Assembly (NCBI RefSeq): GCF_000746205.1 | Contig: NZ_KN050825.1 | Coordinates: forward strand, 352,590-416,589 | DNA from: Halorubrum sp. BV1 | GTDB taxonomy: Archaea > Halobacteriota > Halobacteria > Halobacteriales > Haloferacaceae | Reading direction: 5' to 3' | DNA: 64,000 nucleotides | Shown: piece after piece, positions 16,837 to 25,615 of the stretch | Numbering within the stretch: position 1 is the stretch's first letter | How the letters are laid out: each line of letters begins with the position of its first letter | Program-made: the position numbers and the translations under genes | Notes under the pieces: model-generated | The model's database searches: none | What the model saw: only the letters and a program-made list of their open reading frames with translations | Told to the model about the DNA's origin: nothing

Positions 16837-17670
16837 CTACGGTTCCGGAGCCGGCGGCATCGACCGCTTGTGCGCGCTGCCCTCGTGTAACTCGACGACC
16901 CGGTCGACGGCCTCGGCCGGCACGCCGAGTTCCCGGACCGTCGCCGACCGCGAGAGGCCGCCGTCGACGTGGACGGCCACGATCGCGTCGACGGTGTCGT
17001 AGTCAAGGCCCATCTCGGCCGCGTCCGTCTGTCCCTCCCACATGCCGGCCGTGGGCTCTTGCATCACGAGGTCGCGGGGGACGCCGACGTGGGCGGCGAG
17101 CTGGCGCACCTGTTGTTTGTAGAGGTTTCCGATCGGGTTGCAGTCGACGGCCTGATCACCGTACTTGGTGAAATAGCCCGTCATCGCCTCCGCGCGGTTG
17201 CCGGTCCCGAGCACCACCCGGTTCTCCGCGTTGGCGACGAAGTAGTTCAGCACCGCGCGGGTCCGGACGTACACGTTCCCCGTCGCCGTCCGGTCGGCAG
17301 CCGCCTCCGGGAACGCCTCGAAGAACCGCTCTGCGATCGGCTGGATCTCGACCACGTCGTATGCGATTCCGAGGTCGTGAGCGACGCGCTCGGCGTCGCT
17401 CATCACGTCGGGGTCGTTCACCTCGGCCGGCATCGTGATCCCGTGTAACCGGTCCTCGCCGAGCGCCTCGGCCGCGAGGTACGCGGAAAGCGTCGAGTCG
17501 ATTCCGCCGGAGAGCCCGAGGACCGCCCCGTCAGCGCCCGCGTCGTCGACGACGTCGGCGATGAACGACGTGATGCGCTCGCGGGCGGCGTCGAGTTCGA
17601 CCGGAGAGAGGCGGAGGTCGAGCGGGGGGTCGTCAGACAGCAACACCGACTCCGCTGGGGTCTGGCTCAT
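16837..17670 (-). CDS. nadE: NH3-dependent NAD+ synthetase
   Basis: A 277-residue enzyme that amidates nicotinate adenine dinucleotide to NAD+, using ATP and ammonia. The pyrophosphatase P-loop SGGIDS is at 54-59. Other NadE blocks are VVLGTGNRAEAMTGYFTKYG, DCNPIGNLYKQQVRQLAAH and PTAGMWEGQTDAAEMGLDYD. There is no glutaminase domain, so it depends on free ammonia. The C-terminal HEGSAHKR motif is complete. A TATA box (TTAGTC region, about 17693-17702) lies at leaderless spacing. Confidence 0.95.
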   Translation of the reverse strand: MSQTPAESVLLSDDPPLDLRLSPVELDAARERITSFIADVVDDAGADGAVLGLSGGIDSTLSAYLAAEALGEDRLHGITMPAEVNDPDVMSDAERVAHDLGIAYDVVEIQPIAERFFEAFPEAAADRTATGNVYVRTRAVLNYFVANAENRVVLGTGNRAEAMTGYFTKYGDQAVDCNPIGNLYKQQVRQLAAHVGVPRDLVMQEPTAGMWEGQTDAAEMGLDYDTVDAIVAVHVDGGLSRSATVRELGVPAEAVDRVVELHEGSAHKRSMPPAPEP

Positions 17671-17808
17671 GCGCGATCCGTGGAACCGAGGCGACTAATA
17701 CCTCCCCGTTTCCTCCGCGAACTGAACGTTCGTCGTGTTTTTCGCTTCCGCGCGTCGGATCCAAGATCCTAGTGCGTCCCAGGCGGGTCGCCCCCGACGG
17801 CCAACGGA

Positions 17809-17816
17809 CCTATAGT
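17809..17816 (+). promoter_or_regulatory. TATA box of the 17838 gene
   Basis: CCTATAGT is centred about 25 bases before the ATG at 17838. It supports that start over one at 17772. Confidence 0.45.
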
Positions 17817-17837
17817 TCGCGGGACGAACGAAGCCGT

Positions 17838-18140
17838 ATGGACGACCGACTCGAACGCGTCATCCGCCGGCAGCTCCGCGAGGCGGGCCGTCAGTTCGAG
17901 GCGGCCAAACGCGCCTACGCGGAGGGGCGCGACGGTTCGGAAGAGGACGCGATGGGCGCAGCGCGGTACGACCTCCCGACCGACGAGGAGGGGCGCGCGC
18001 GGATCGTCTGCCGGCGGCACGCGGAGCGGCGGGTCGTTCCAGTCGACGAGGCGGGGCGGCCGGCGTGTTTCGAGTCCGGACACGCCGACTGTGAGGGATG
18101 TGCGGAGGACGTTCGCGACGGCGTCGTCGAGACGTGGTGA
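17838..18140 (+). CDS. Conserved haloarchaeal Cys/His protein
   Basis: A 100-residue soluble protein. A helical N-terminal half (MDDRLERVIRRQLREAGRQF) is followed by a Cys/His-rich C-terminal half with CRRH, CFESGHADCEGC and a conserved ending. These residues could make one zinc site. I recognise it as a haloarchaeal family of unknown function (DUF7091-like, from memory). The start follows a TATA box at leaderless distance. The 18219 membrane protein gene follows 78 bases later on the same strand. Confidence 0.65.
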   Translation: MDDRLERVIRRQLREAGRQFEAAKRAYAEGRDGSEEDAMGAARYDLPTDEEGRARIVCRRHAERRVVPVDEAGRPACFESGHADCEGCAEDVRDGVVETW

Positions 18141-18218
18141 CCGCGACCGAGAGGGGAGAGACGAGTCCGGTGAGGAGACACCCGAACCGGTTTGGCCCCT
18201 CGTCTCCTCGTGAAAGCC

Positions 18219-19418
18219 ATGAGACGGACGACGACCGTCGCCGTGCTGCTCGTCGCCGTCGCAGTCGGGCTGGCGCTCTCCGGTGTCTTCGCCGGGCCGC
18301 CGACCGAGCCGGCGGACGCGGCGGTCGACGCGGACTCGCTCGTGGACGTCGAGGGAGAGTACCGACTGTGGCCGTACACGAGCCGTGGCACGTCGGCCGC
18401 GGGGCGGACGCTCGCGATCAACGTCGTGGTCCACGCCGACGCCGAGGCGACCCGGCGTGCGATCGAACGCCGGTCCGACGCGGACTGGGAGGAGACGGAC
18501 GAGACGGAGGCCGCGACCACGGCCGACGCGGATCAGGTCCGGGCGATAGTCGAGCGCGACTGGGCCGACGCGCGGAGTTCGACCCGATACAGCTACGTCC
18601 GGGGGGCGACGGGCGGTATCTGGCTCCGAGAGACGTTCGAGCTTCACGACGGTTCGTATCTCGGCGTCCGCGACCACCTCCGCGCCTACGAGTCGCCGGA
18701 CGGAGCGTACACGGCGATCCAGGCCCACGAGGAGTACTACGACTGGTTCCGGCTGCGACACACGGTGCCGGGGATCACCGAGCCGCGGAACCGGTTGGAA
18801 GGCGAACTCATCCGCGGGGCGGTCGACGCCGAGGTCAGCCGCGAGTACCGCGGCATCGACGGCGGGTGGAGCGACGGATGGCTCACGGTGGTCGAACTTG
18901 TGTCGGCGGTGACGCTCGCGGCGGTCGGCGGGACGCTCCGCCAGAGCCGGACCCGACGGGCCGCCGTCGACCTCGCCCGGCGGAGTCGCCGGGAGGCGCG
19001 CCGACACGCGCGGGCCGCGGCGCTCGGTGTCCTGCTCGCGCTCGTCGTCCTCGCGGTTCGCGTCGGCGGCGTGGCCGTCGAGACGCTGTTCCCGACGCTC
19101 CCGCCCAAGGCGATCGCCGCCCCGCTGTACCTCGTCCTCGCCGTCGGGCTGCCCGGACTCGTGGCCGCGCTCGCGCGTGAGTGTGACCCGGCGGCTGCGG
19201 GCCTCGCGGTCGGCGCGGGGCTCGGCGCGGGGTTCGTCGCCGACTTCGCCGCGCTCGGCGTCGCGGTCCCGCCCGCCCTCATCGTCCATCGGACCGCGCT
19301 CGTCGCCGCGCTCGCCGTGGTCGCGCTGGGTCGCGCGGCCGCCGACAGGACCATCCTCGCCGCGGGGACGGTCGCGTGGGCGGTCGGGCTGGCGCTCCCG
19401 CTCGCCGACGTGATCTGA
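18219..19418 (+). CDS. Haloarchaeal multi-pass membrane protein, unknown function
   Basis: A 399-residue protein. The N-terminus MRRTTTVAVLLVAVAVGLAL is a signal anchor. Residues about 30-225 form a presumably extracellular domain containing RYSYVRGATGGIWLRETFEL and an aromatic-rich HEEYYDWFRLRH stretch. Five or six membrane helices follow, the first at about 228-247. I do not recognise a named family. The start was chosen because positive charge precedes the first hydrophobic segment directly. No clear partner gene is adjacent. Confidence 0.65.
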   Translation: MRRTTTVAVLLVAVAVGLALSGVFAGPPTEPADAAVDADSLVDVEGEYRLWPYTSRGTSAAGRTLAINVVVHADAEATRRAIERRSDADWEETDETEAATTADADQVRAIVERDWADARSSTRYSYVRGATGGIWLRETFELHDGSYLGVRDHLRAYESPDGAYTAIQAHEEYYDWFRLRHTVPGITEPRNRLEGELIRGAVDAEVSREYRGIDGGWSDGWLTVVELVSAVTLAAVGGTLRQSRTRRAAVDLARRSRREARRHARAAALGVLLALVVLAVRVGGVAVETLFPTLPPKAIAAPLYLVLAVGLPGLVAALARECDPAAAGLAVGAGLGAGFVADFAALGVAVPPALIVHRTALVAALAVVALGRAAADRTILAAGTVAWAVGLALPLADVI

Positions 19419-19507
19419 GAATCCTTGCGGATCGACCGTGTGGATCGGCCGAGAGTCGGCCGAAACGGCGGGATATCAATCGATTCGTGGACGGCCGACC
19501 ACAGAAG

Positions 19508-19516
19508 AAATATACC
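19508..19516 (+). promoter_or_regulatory. TATA box of the substrate-binding protein gene
   Basis: AAATATACC lies about 29 bases before the ATG at 19541, in line with a leaderless transcript. Confidence 0.55.
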
Positions 19517-19540
19517 CCGGCGACGAAAGGGCACCGACAC

Positions 19541-21379
19541 ATGACCCGACCGATCAGCCGACGGCGGGCACTCGCGGGATTCGGCGCGGTCGCCGCGAGC
19601 GGCGGCTGTCTCGGTCGTTCGCGGAACCTCGCGGGACGCGGGATGGCCTCGCAGTTGACCCTCCAGATAGACGCGGTGCCCGCAGACCGGGACCCGAACG
19701 CGATCCGGATCGCGAGACACCTCGCGGAGAACCTCAAGGCGGTGGGAGTCGACGCTCGGATCAACACCCTGGATCAGACCACGCTCTGGCGGAAGGTGCT
19801 CATCAACCAGAATTTCGACGCGTACGTGGGCCAGTTTCTCGAACCGAAGCCGTTCGACCCGGACGCGATGTACGCGCTCACGCACTCGCGGTTCGCCCCG
19901 GAGGTGGGACGGCAGAACCCCTTCGGCTTCGCCGATCTCAACGGCGTCGACACGGAACTCGAACGTCAGCGACGGGCGGAACCGGATCGACGCGAGGCGG
20001 TTGCGGACCTCCAGCGCTCGCTCACCGAACTCCAGCCGTTCACCGTCGTGGCGTTTCCCGACCCACTCACCGCGATCCGCGAGGAGCGGTTCGACGGGTG
20101 GAACCAGCGACAGCCGCTGACGGTCACCGGCCTGTTGTCGCTCGATCACACCGGGACGACTAGTGACGCGATCGACGGCAACGGGACCGAGGCGTCGACC
20201 ACGCTCCGGTTGGTGACGACGGACAGCGGCATCACGGAGAACTGGAACCCGATCGCGGCGGAGTATCGTCGCCAGGGGACGTTCACGTCGCTCCTGTACG
20301 ACCGACTCGTGTTGATCGACTCCGGCGACGTCGTCCCGTGGCTCGCGACCGACTGGGAGCGCGTCGGGCCCGAGACCGTCGAGGTCTCGCTGCGGGACGC
20401 GACCTGGCACGACGGCGAACCGCTCACCGCGGACGACGTGGCGTTCACCTATGAGTTCCTCCGCGACACGTCGATGGGGAGCATGGAGACGCCGGTGCCG
20501 ACGCCGCGATTCCGCGGCAGAAGCTCGGTCGTTGAATCCGCGCTGGCGGTCGACGACCGGACCGTTCGGCTCGGCGTCGAGAACGTCAGCCGAGCGGTGA
20601 TCGTCCGCGCGCTGCGCGTCCCGATCCTGCCTACACATGTGTGGAGCGACCGCACCGACGCCGCGACTATCGCCGGCTTCGAGTTCGACTCGGAGACGAC
20701 GGAGGCGCTCGTCTCGCCCAACGAGGACCCGGTGGGAAGCGGGCCGATCCGGTTTATCCAGGCGACGGCAGAGGAGTCTGCGGTCTTCGAGCGGAATCCG
20801 GATCACTTCCTCGTGCGGTCCGAGACGGGAGACGACGAGGCGTCGGCGGACGCGGCGGTCGGGATCCCCGAACGATTCCGCGGAAAGCCGGCGTTCGACC
20901 GGCTCGAAGTCGGCGTGGTTCCCTCGGACATCGCGGCGGTCCAGATGGTCGGTGACGGATTCGCCGACGCCACCGTCTCGACTCTCGGACCCGACGCGAT
21001 CCCGCGTATCGGGCGTGAGGCCGACACCCGGCTCGTGACCGGGCGTTCGGGCGCATTCTATCACGTCGGCTACAACGTGCGGCGGGCACCGCTGTCGAAC
21101 CCGCGGTTTCGCGGCGTCCTCGCGTCGCTGCTCGATAAGGAAGCCCTGGTCGAGGAGGCGTTCGACGGGTACGCGGAGCCGGCGTCGTCGCCGCTCGCGG
21201 CCTCGCCTCAGTGGGTCCCCGACGACCTGCTGTGGGACGAGCGGTCTTCGGACCCGGTTCACCCGTTCGCCGGCGACGCCGGAACCGGCTCGCTCGACGT
21301 CGAGCGAGCGCGGGATCTGCTCCGAGACGCCGGCTATCGGTTCGACGAGGAGGGGCGGCTGCTCGCGAGACAGCAATGA
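19541..21379 (+). CDS. Peptide/nickel-type ABC substrate-binding lipoprotein
   Basis: A 612-residue family 5 solute-binding protein. The N-terminus has a Tat motif (SRRRALAGF) and a lipobox-like GGCLG with C23, so it should be a lipid-anchored extracellular protein. The domain order is unusual. Residues about 35-190 resemble the C-terminal part of such proteins (HLAENLKAVGVDARINT and the FDAYVGQFLEP lobe). The normal N-terminal start (TTDSGITENWNPIAAEYR) comes only at about 220, followed by WHDGEPLTADDVAFTYEFL. No permease or ATPase genes are adjacent, only the overlapping PAP2 gene. The ligand is unknown. Confidence 0.82.
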   Translation: MTRPISRRRALAGFGAVAASGGCLGRSRNLAGRGMASQLTLQIDAVPADRDPNAIRIARHLAENLKAVGVDARINTLDQTTLWRKVLINQNFDAYVGQFLEPKPFDPDAMYALTHSRFAPEVGRQNPFGFADLNGVDTELERQRRAEPDRREAVADLQRSLTELQPFTVVAFPDPLTAIREERFDGWNQRQPLTVTGLLSLDHTGTTSDAIDGNGTEASTTLRLVTTDSGITENWNPIAAEYRRQGTFTSLLYDRLVLIDSGDVVPWLATDWERVGPETVEVSLRDATWHDGEPLTADDVAFTYEFLRDTSMGSMETPVPTPRFRGRSSVVESALAVDDRTVRLGVENVSRAVIVRALRVPILPTHVWSDRTDAATIAGFEFDSETTEALVSPNEDPVGSGPIRFIQATAEESAVFERNPDHFLVRSETGDDEASADAAVGIPERFRGKPAFDRLEVGVVPSDIAAVQMVGDGFADATVSTLGPDAIPRIGREADTRLVTGRSGAFYHVGYNVRRAPLSNPRFRGVLASLLDKEALVEEAFDGYAEPASSPLAASPQWVPDDLLWDERSSDPVHPFAGDAGTGSLDVERARDLLRDAGYRFDEEGRLLARQQ

Positions 21380-22176
21380 GTCCGCTTTTGTCTGTCCTCC
21401 GGTCGGTCGTGTTGTGGCTCGGCGTGTCGCTTTTTGTCGCCGGGATCGCGATCGTCGGACCGAACCGGCTGTACGAGTTGTGGGGGAACGTCGTGCCGCG
21501 GCTGCGGGACGCACGACGGGAACTCCTCGCGCTCGGCGTGGTGTTGCTCGTCAGCGCCGTCGGCCGGGGGTCCCTACAGACGGTCTCAGAGCTGTTCGGA
21601 CTGCGGCTGACCGGGTTCATCTGGGCGCTCGAAGGCAACTTCGTCGCGTGGCTCCAGCAGGCGTTCGCCACTCCCGAACTGACGATGTACTTCTCGTCGG
21701 TGTACGTGTACGGGTACGCGTTCCTGCTCGCGTTCCCGTTTCTCGCGTACCTCGCGCTGCCGAAGACGGCGACGCTGCGGCGGCTGCTCGTCGCGTACGG
21801 GTGTAACTACGCGATCGGGCTCGCACTCTACACGGTCGTGTTCGCGCACGGGCCGCGGAACCTGAACGTCGGGACGTCGCTTCTGTACACCCACAACCCG
21901 GAGTTCAGCGCGCTGACGAGCGCGGTGAACGAGACGACGAACGTCTTCCCGTCGCTTCACACGTCGCTTTCGGTGACGGTCGCCGCCTTCGCCGTGCTGA
22001 CGCGCGAGGAGTACCCGCTGTGGACGCCGCTCGCCGTGTGGCTCGCCGGATCCGTGGTGATAGCGACCATGTATCTCGGCATTCACTGGCTCACCGACGT
22101 GGTCGGCGGAACCATCCTTGCCTTCGGATGCGTCTACTTCTCCCATCGGATCGTCGACCCGGATGAGACGGCGTGA
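21376..22176 (+). CDS. PAP2-family membrane phosphatase/phosphotransferase
   Basis: A 266-residue protein with about six membrane helices. The PAP2 active-site blocks are PSLHTSLS (about residues 192-199) and MYLGIHWLTDVVGG with the catalytic His and Asp. The first motif of the classic family (KxxxxxxRP) is not evident, so this resembles the inositol-phosphotransferase (Aur1/Ipt1) branch, which acts on lipid head groups. Its ATG overlaps the lipoprotein gene's stop (ATGA), so the two are translationally coupled. That suggests a joint cell-surface or lipid role, which is inference. Confidence 0.82.
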   Translation: MSPLLSVLRSVVLWLGVSLFVAGIAIVGPNRLYELWGNVVPRLRDARRELLALGVVLLVSAVGRGSLQTVSELFGLRLTGFIWALEGNFVAWLQQAFATPELTMYFSSVYVYGYAFLLAFPFLAYLALPKTATLRRLLVAYGCNYAIGLALYTVVFAHGPRNLNVGTSLLYTHNPEFSALTSAVNETTNVFPSLHTSLSVTVAAFAVLTREEYPLWTPLAVWLAGSVVIATMYLGIHWLTDVVGGTILAFGCVYFSHRIVDPDETA

Positions 22177-22247
22177 CCGTCGCTGCCGACTGCCGCTGTC
22201 GCAGGACCGTCGATTCCGCTCGTCGCTACCGCGCGAGTGCTCCCGCC

Positions 22248-22952
22248 TCAGGCACCCTCGACGAGCCGTTCGAGCTGTTCCGGCGGAACCGCACCGCGAG
22301 CGGCGTGGCCGTCAAACGCGAACGTTGGGACGCCGGTGATTCCCCGCTCTCTCGCGGCATCGAAAAGCCCCGTCACGCGCTCGCGGAGGTCGTCGTCCCC
22401 GAGCGCGGTCTCGACCGCGTCGGCGTCGAGGCCCTCAACGTCGGCCGCGAGGTCGGCGAGAACCTCGCGGTCGCCGATGTCACGCCCGTCCTGCCAGAGC
22501 GCCTCGAAGACCGCTTCGTCGAACGAAGGCCACGCCTCCGGCGCGGTCTCTTTCACATGGACGGAGACGACCTGCGCCGGGAGCGAGTCGACGTCGGTGG
22601 CGATCTCTTGGGCCATCTCGACGCCGTACTGCTCTTTGAGCCGCCGGACGTTCTCGCGGGCCTGCGCGTAGTAGTCCTCGTCTTTCCCGTCGTCGGCCTC
22701 GTGGTCGATCGACCCGTCGGGGTTGCGCTTGCCGGCGCGGAGGTCGAACGGGTGCCAGTCGACCGCGAGGGGTTCGGACCGCGCCTCTCGGTACTGCGCG
22801 AGAGACTGCCGACCCAGGTAACAGAACGGGCAGACGTAATCGGAGTAGACGGTGACGGAGTCGGTCGCGTCATCGACGGGATCGGCGGCGATGTCGGCCG
22901 TCCCGGAACCGTCAGCATCGGGCGCGTCGGTGGCGGAATCGGAGTTCGACAT
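22248..22952 (-). CDS. DsbA-family thioredoxin-fold oxidoreductase (FrnE-like)
   Basis: A 234-residue cytoplasmic DsbA-fold protein. The active-site CPFC is at C41-C44 in YSDYVCPFCYLGRQSL, and the cis-Pro loop is GITGVPTFAFDG. The helical insertion and the absence of a signal peptide fit the FrnE/2-hydroxychromene-2-carboxylate isomerase group. The first 30 residues are an acidic extension. The start was set at the ATG after the non-coding divergent gap to thiD. It probably reduces or isomerises disulfides, or conjugates thiols; the substrate is unknown. Confidence 0.85.
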   Translation of the reverse strand: MSNSDSATDAPDADGSGTADIAADPVDDATDSVTVYSDYVCPFCYLGRQSLAQYREARSEPLAVDWHPFDLRAGKRNPDGSIDHEADDGKDEDYYAQARENVRRLKEQYGVEMAQEIATDVDSLPAQVVSVHVKETAPEAWPSFDEAVFEALWQDGRDIGDREVLADLAADVEGLDADAVETALGDDDLRERVTGLFDAARERGITGVPTFAFDGHAARGAVPPEQLERLVEGA

Positions 22953-23037
22953 ACGTCCGATTCGGCCCCGAACGCCAAAGGGCGTTCGACGGCGGCGATC
23001 GCTACGATTTAGGACAACCGGGTAATATACACCGGGT

Positions 23038-23949
23038 ATGACAGACGAGACAGCCAGCGCGTACGACCCGGTCTCGCCGCCCGTCGCGCTCACGATCGCC
23101 GGCAGTGACTCCGGCGGCGGGGCGGGAGTACAGGCCGATCTGAAGACGATGACGGCTCACGGCGTCTTCGGGACCGCCGTCGTGACGGCGACGACGGCAC
23201 AGAACACGCGCGGCGTGTCAGATGTCCACACGCTTCCGATCGAGCACGTCGACGCCCAGTACAGTGCCGTCGTCGACGACTTCGACGTCCGGGCGGTGAA
23301 GACGGGGATGCTCGCCACGGCGGAGACGGTGGAAACGGTAACCGATCGGCTCGCCGGGTTCGCGGGGCCGATCGTCGTCGATCCGGTGATGGTCGCCGCG
23401 ACCGGCGACCGGCTGCTCTCTCCCGCGGCCGAGGAGGCGTACGACGACCTGATCGCCGCCGCGACGCTCGTCACGCCGAACACCGACGAGGCGGAAGTGC
23501 TCGTCGGCGGCGGGGTCGAAACACCGGCCGACGCAGCGCGGGCCGGCCGAGAGATCGTCTCGCGCGGCGCGGACGCGGCCCTGATCAAGGGCGGACACCT
23601 CGCCGGCGACGACACCGTGACCGACACGCTCGTTCTCGGCGAGCGCGCGGCAGCGGCGACGGAGACGAGCGAACCCGTGTCGGCCACCGAAGAGGACGGG
23701 ACGACCGTCGTTCGGTTCGAGACGCCGCGGATCGCGACCGAGGCGACACACGGATCGGGCTGCACGCTGTCGAGTGCGATCGCGGCGCGGCTCGCACGCG
23801 GTGAACCGCTGTCCTCGGCGGTCGAAGCCGCAGTCGGCGAGATGGGAGAGGCGATCCGGTGCGGCTACGACGTGGGCAAGGGACCGGGCGCGGTGAATCC
23901 GACGGTGCTCGACAGCGGGAAGTCACGCCTTCGCGACAGAGAAGAGTGA
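23038..23949 (+). CDS. thiD: Hydroxymethylpyrimidine/phosphomethylpyrimidine kinase ThiD
   Basis: A 303-residue ribokinase-fold enzyme that phosphorylates HMP and HMP-P for thiamine synthesis. Family blocks are TIAGSDSGGGAGVQADLKT at the start, VKTGML, VDPVMVAATGDRLL, VTPNTDEAEVL, the anion-hole loop HGSGCTLSSAIAARLARG and a normal C-terminus. No ThiN domain is fused, although some archaeal ThiD proteins carry one. I looked upstream for a TPP riboswitch and saw none. A TATA-like element is present in the short gap shared with the divergent DsbA-like gene. Confidence 0.95.
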   Translation: MTDETASAYDPVSPPVALTIAGSDSGGGAGVQADLKTMTAHGVFGTAVVTATTAQNTRGVSDVHTLPIEHVDAQYSAVVDDFDVRAVKTGMLATAETVETVTDRLAGFAGPIVVDPVMVAATGDRLLSPAAEEAYDDLIAAATLVTPNTDEAEVLVGGGVETPADAARAGREIVSRGADAALIKGGHLAGDDTVTDTLVLGERAAAATETSEPVSATEEDGTTVVRFETPRIATEATHGSGCTLSSAIAARLARGEPLSSAVEAAVGEMGEAIRCGYDVGKGPGAVNPTVLDSGKSRLRDREE

Positions 23950-23964
23950 GAGGGTACGGCGGAC

Positions 23965-24762
23965 TCACACGAAGTTGAGTGGCACCATAAGCGCGACGCC
24001 GAGCACGATCCCGACCGCGAGGGTGGGCTTCCCGCCTCGTGGGAGGGCCGCGCCGGTGTCGAGCGCCTCCGGGATGAACTCGGAGAGGACGAGATACACC
24101 ATCGCGCCGGCGGCGAACCCGAATCCGTAGGGAAGGAACTCGCGGGCGTACCGGACGAACGCGAACGCGAGGACCGCCCCGATAGGCTGCGGGAGGCTGG
24201 AGAACACCGCCCACCAGACCATCTTCCACTTCGAGACGCCCATCGCCCGCAGCGGGATCGAGATGGCGGTCCCCTCGGGGACGTTGTGGATCGAGATCGC
24301 GACGGTCATGAACACCGCGAGAAGCGGCACCGTGAACCCGAGCACCTGCGTCCCGCCCGCCAGTCCGAGGTCGGCGAAGGAGACGCCGACGGCGATTCCC
24401 TCGGGGAAGCTGTGGACCGTGAGTACGCCCAAGATTAACACGAGCTTCTTGAAGTCGGCCTCCTCGTACTCGCGGGGGTCGATCTCGGCGTCGAGAAGCA
24501 CCTCGTGTGCGAGCACGACGAGCGCGACACCGGCGAGCACGCCGACCCCGATCTCCATCGGCGTCCCCTCGGCGAGCCCCTCCTGAACGAGTCCGAAGAG
24601 CGACGCGGCGACCATGATTCCGGAGGCGAACCCCCACAGCGCGACGTTCCCCCGGTCGCTTATCGAGTCGAAAAAGAAGAACGGCAGCGCGCCGATCCCC
24701 GTCGCAAGCGCCGTGATCAGCCCCGCGACGAAGACGAACGCGAACGCGGAGACGTCAACCAT
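23965..24762 (-). CDS. ZIP family metal transporter
   Basis: A 265-residue, eight-helix ZIP transporter for divalent cations (zinc, possibly iron or manganese). The metal-site helices IV and V contain TVHSFPEGIAVGVSF and SIHNVPEGTAISIPL, the HSxPEG/HNxPEG signatures. It has a clear TATA box (GTATTTATC on the minus strand, about 24791-24800), giving a leaderless mRNA. The gene is convergent with thiD, whose stop is 15 bases away. Metal specificity cannot be read from the sequence. Confidence 0.92.
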   Translation of the reverse strand: MVDVSAFAFVFVAGLITALATGIGALPFFFFDSISDRGNVALWGFASGIMVAASLFGLVQEGLAEGTPMEIGVGVLAGVALVVLAHEVLLDAEIDPREYEEADFKKLVLILGVLTVHSFPEGIAVGVSFADLGLAGGTQVLGFTVPLLAVFMTVAISIHNVPEGTAISIPLRAMGVSKWKMVWWAVFSSLPQPIGAVLAFAFVRYAREFLPYGFGFAAGAMVYLVLSEFIPEALDTGAALPRGGKPTLAVGIVLGVALMVPLNFV

Positions 24763-24895
24763 TGTCGACCGGCAGTTCGGTACACCGACGGATAAATACG
24801 CCGAGTGCGTTCACGCGCTGGGACTGGTGTCGCTGGGGCGTCGCCCGGGGGCAGCCGAGCGCGCGGACGATCCCCGCGAGGACGCCGAAAATCGA

Positions 24896-25615
24896 TCACC
24901 CGCTCGTCTCACCGGTGGACGCGTCGCCGCTATCGGTATCGTCGCCGTCGCTAGCACCTCCGGCACCGGCGGTGCTAGTATCTCCGCCATCGTCACCGGC
25001 GTCGCCAGCGTCGGCGATGTCGCCATCGCCGCTGCTGGTGTCACCGCCGTCGTGAGCGTTAGCGTCGGCGTCGTCAGCGTCGGCGTCGCCAGTATTAGCG
25101 TCGTCAGCACCGTTTCCGTCGGCGTCCTCGTCAGCGACGCCATCGGCGTCGACAGAGCCGTCACCCGCCGGCTCGCCAGCGGCAGGGGTGTCGGGCGTCT
25201 CAGCCGTCGTCTCCGGATCGTCCGCGCCGTCCGCCGCAGGGTCGCTCTCGGGATCCGCTACCGTTTCCCCGCCGTTCCCGTCGTCGGTGGCCGGCGGCGT
25301 CGGGACTGCCGGCGGCGGAGCGACCCCGCCGCCGGGTGGCGATCTCGTGCGCTCGGTCGGGAGCGAGTCGTTCGCCGGCGGACCGGAGTCGGTCGCGACG
25401 GACGGGTCAGCGGCGTTGTCGCCGTCCGCGGTCCGGGTGGCGTTGGGGATGTCCGCGGCCGGTTCCGCGACGGTGAGGTTCTCTGCGGCCTCGAACGAGA
25501 CGGTGACGGTGGCGGTCGAGGAGAGCGCCGCGAGAGTGTACCCGCCGCCGAACGCGACGCACCACACGAGCAGGACGGCGACTGCGGCGGCGGTGACGCC
25601 GCGCGAAGCGGGCAT
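24896..25615 (-). CDS. Anchored Asp/Ala/Gly-rich surface protein of the TasA-like operon
   Basis: A 239-residue protein. A single hydrophobic segment (AVAVLLVWCVAFGGGYTLAA) is followed by a short strand-rich part (SSTATVTVSFEAAENLTV) reminiscent of the start of TasA-like exported proteins. The remaining roughly 190 residues are low complexity, dominated by D, A, G, T and P, with Asp-Gly-Asp-Ala-like repeats. This looks like an extended wall or spacer domain. Translation can start at ATG 25615 (TGATG overlap with the signal peptidase stop) or at the GTG just before it, so it is coupled to that gene. Its function is unknown. Confidence 0.65.
   Translation of the reverse strand: MPASRGVTAAAVAVLLVWCVAFGGGYTLAALSSTATVTVSFEAAENLTVAEPAADIPNATRTADGDNAADPSVATDSGPPANDSLPTERTRSPPGGGVAPPPAVPTPPATDDGNGGETVADPESDPAADGADDPETTAETPDTPAAGEPAGDGSVDADGVADEDADGNGADDANTGDADADDADANAHDGGDTSSGDGDIADAGDAGDDGGDTSTAGAGGASDGDDTDSGDASTGETSG

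Noticed and set aside
18737..21514. A 925-codon open frame on the minus strand
   Set aside because: It is antisense to the membrane protein and lipoprotein genes and has no recognisable domain.
22953..23037. TPP riboswitch before thiD
   Set aside because: The gap is only 85 bases, shared with a divergent gene, and lacks recognisable TPP-riboswitch elements.
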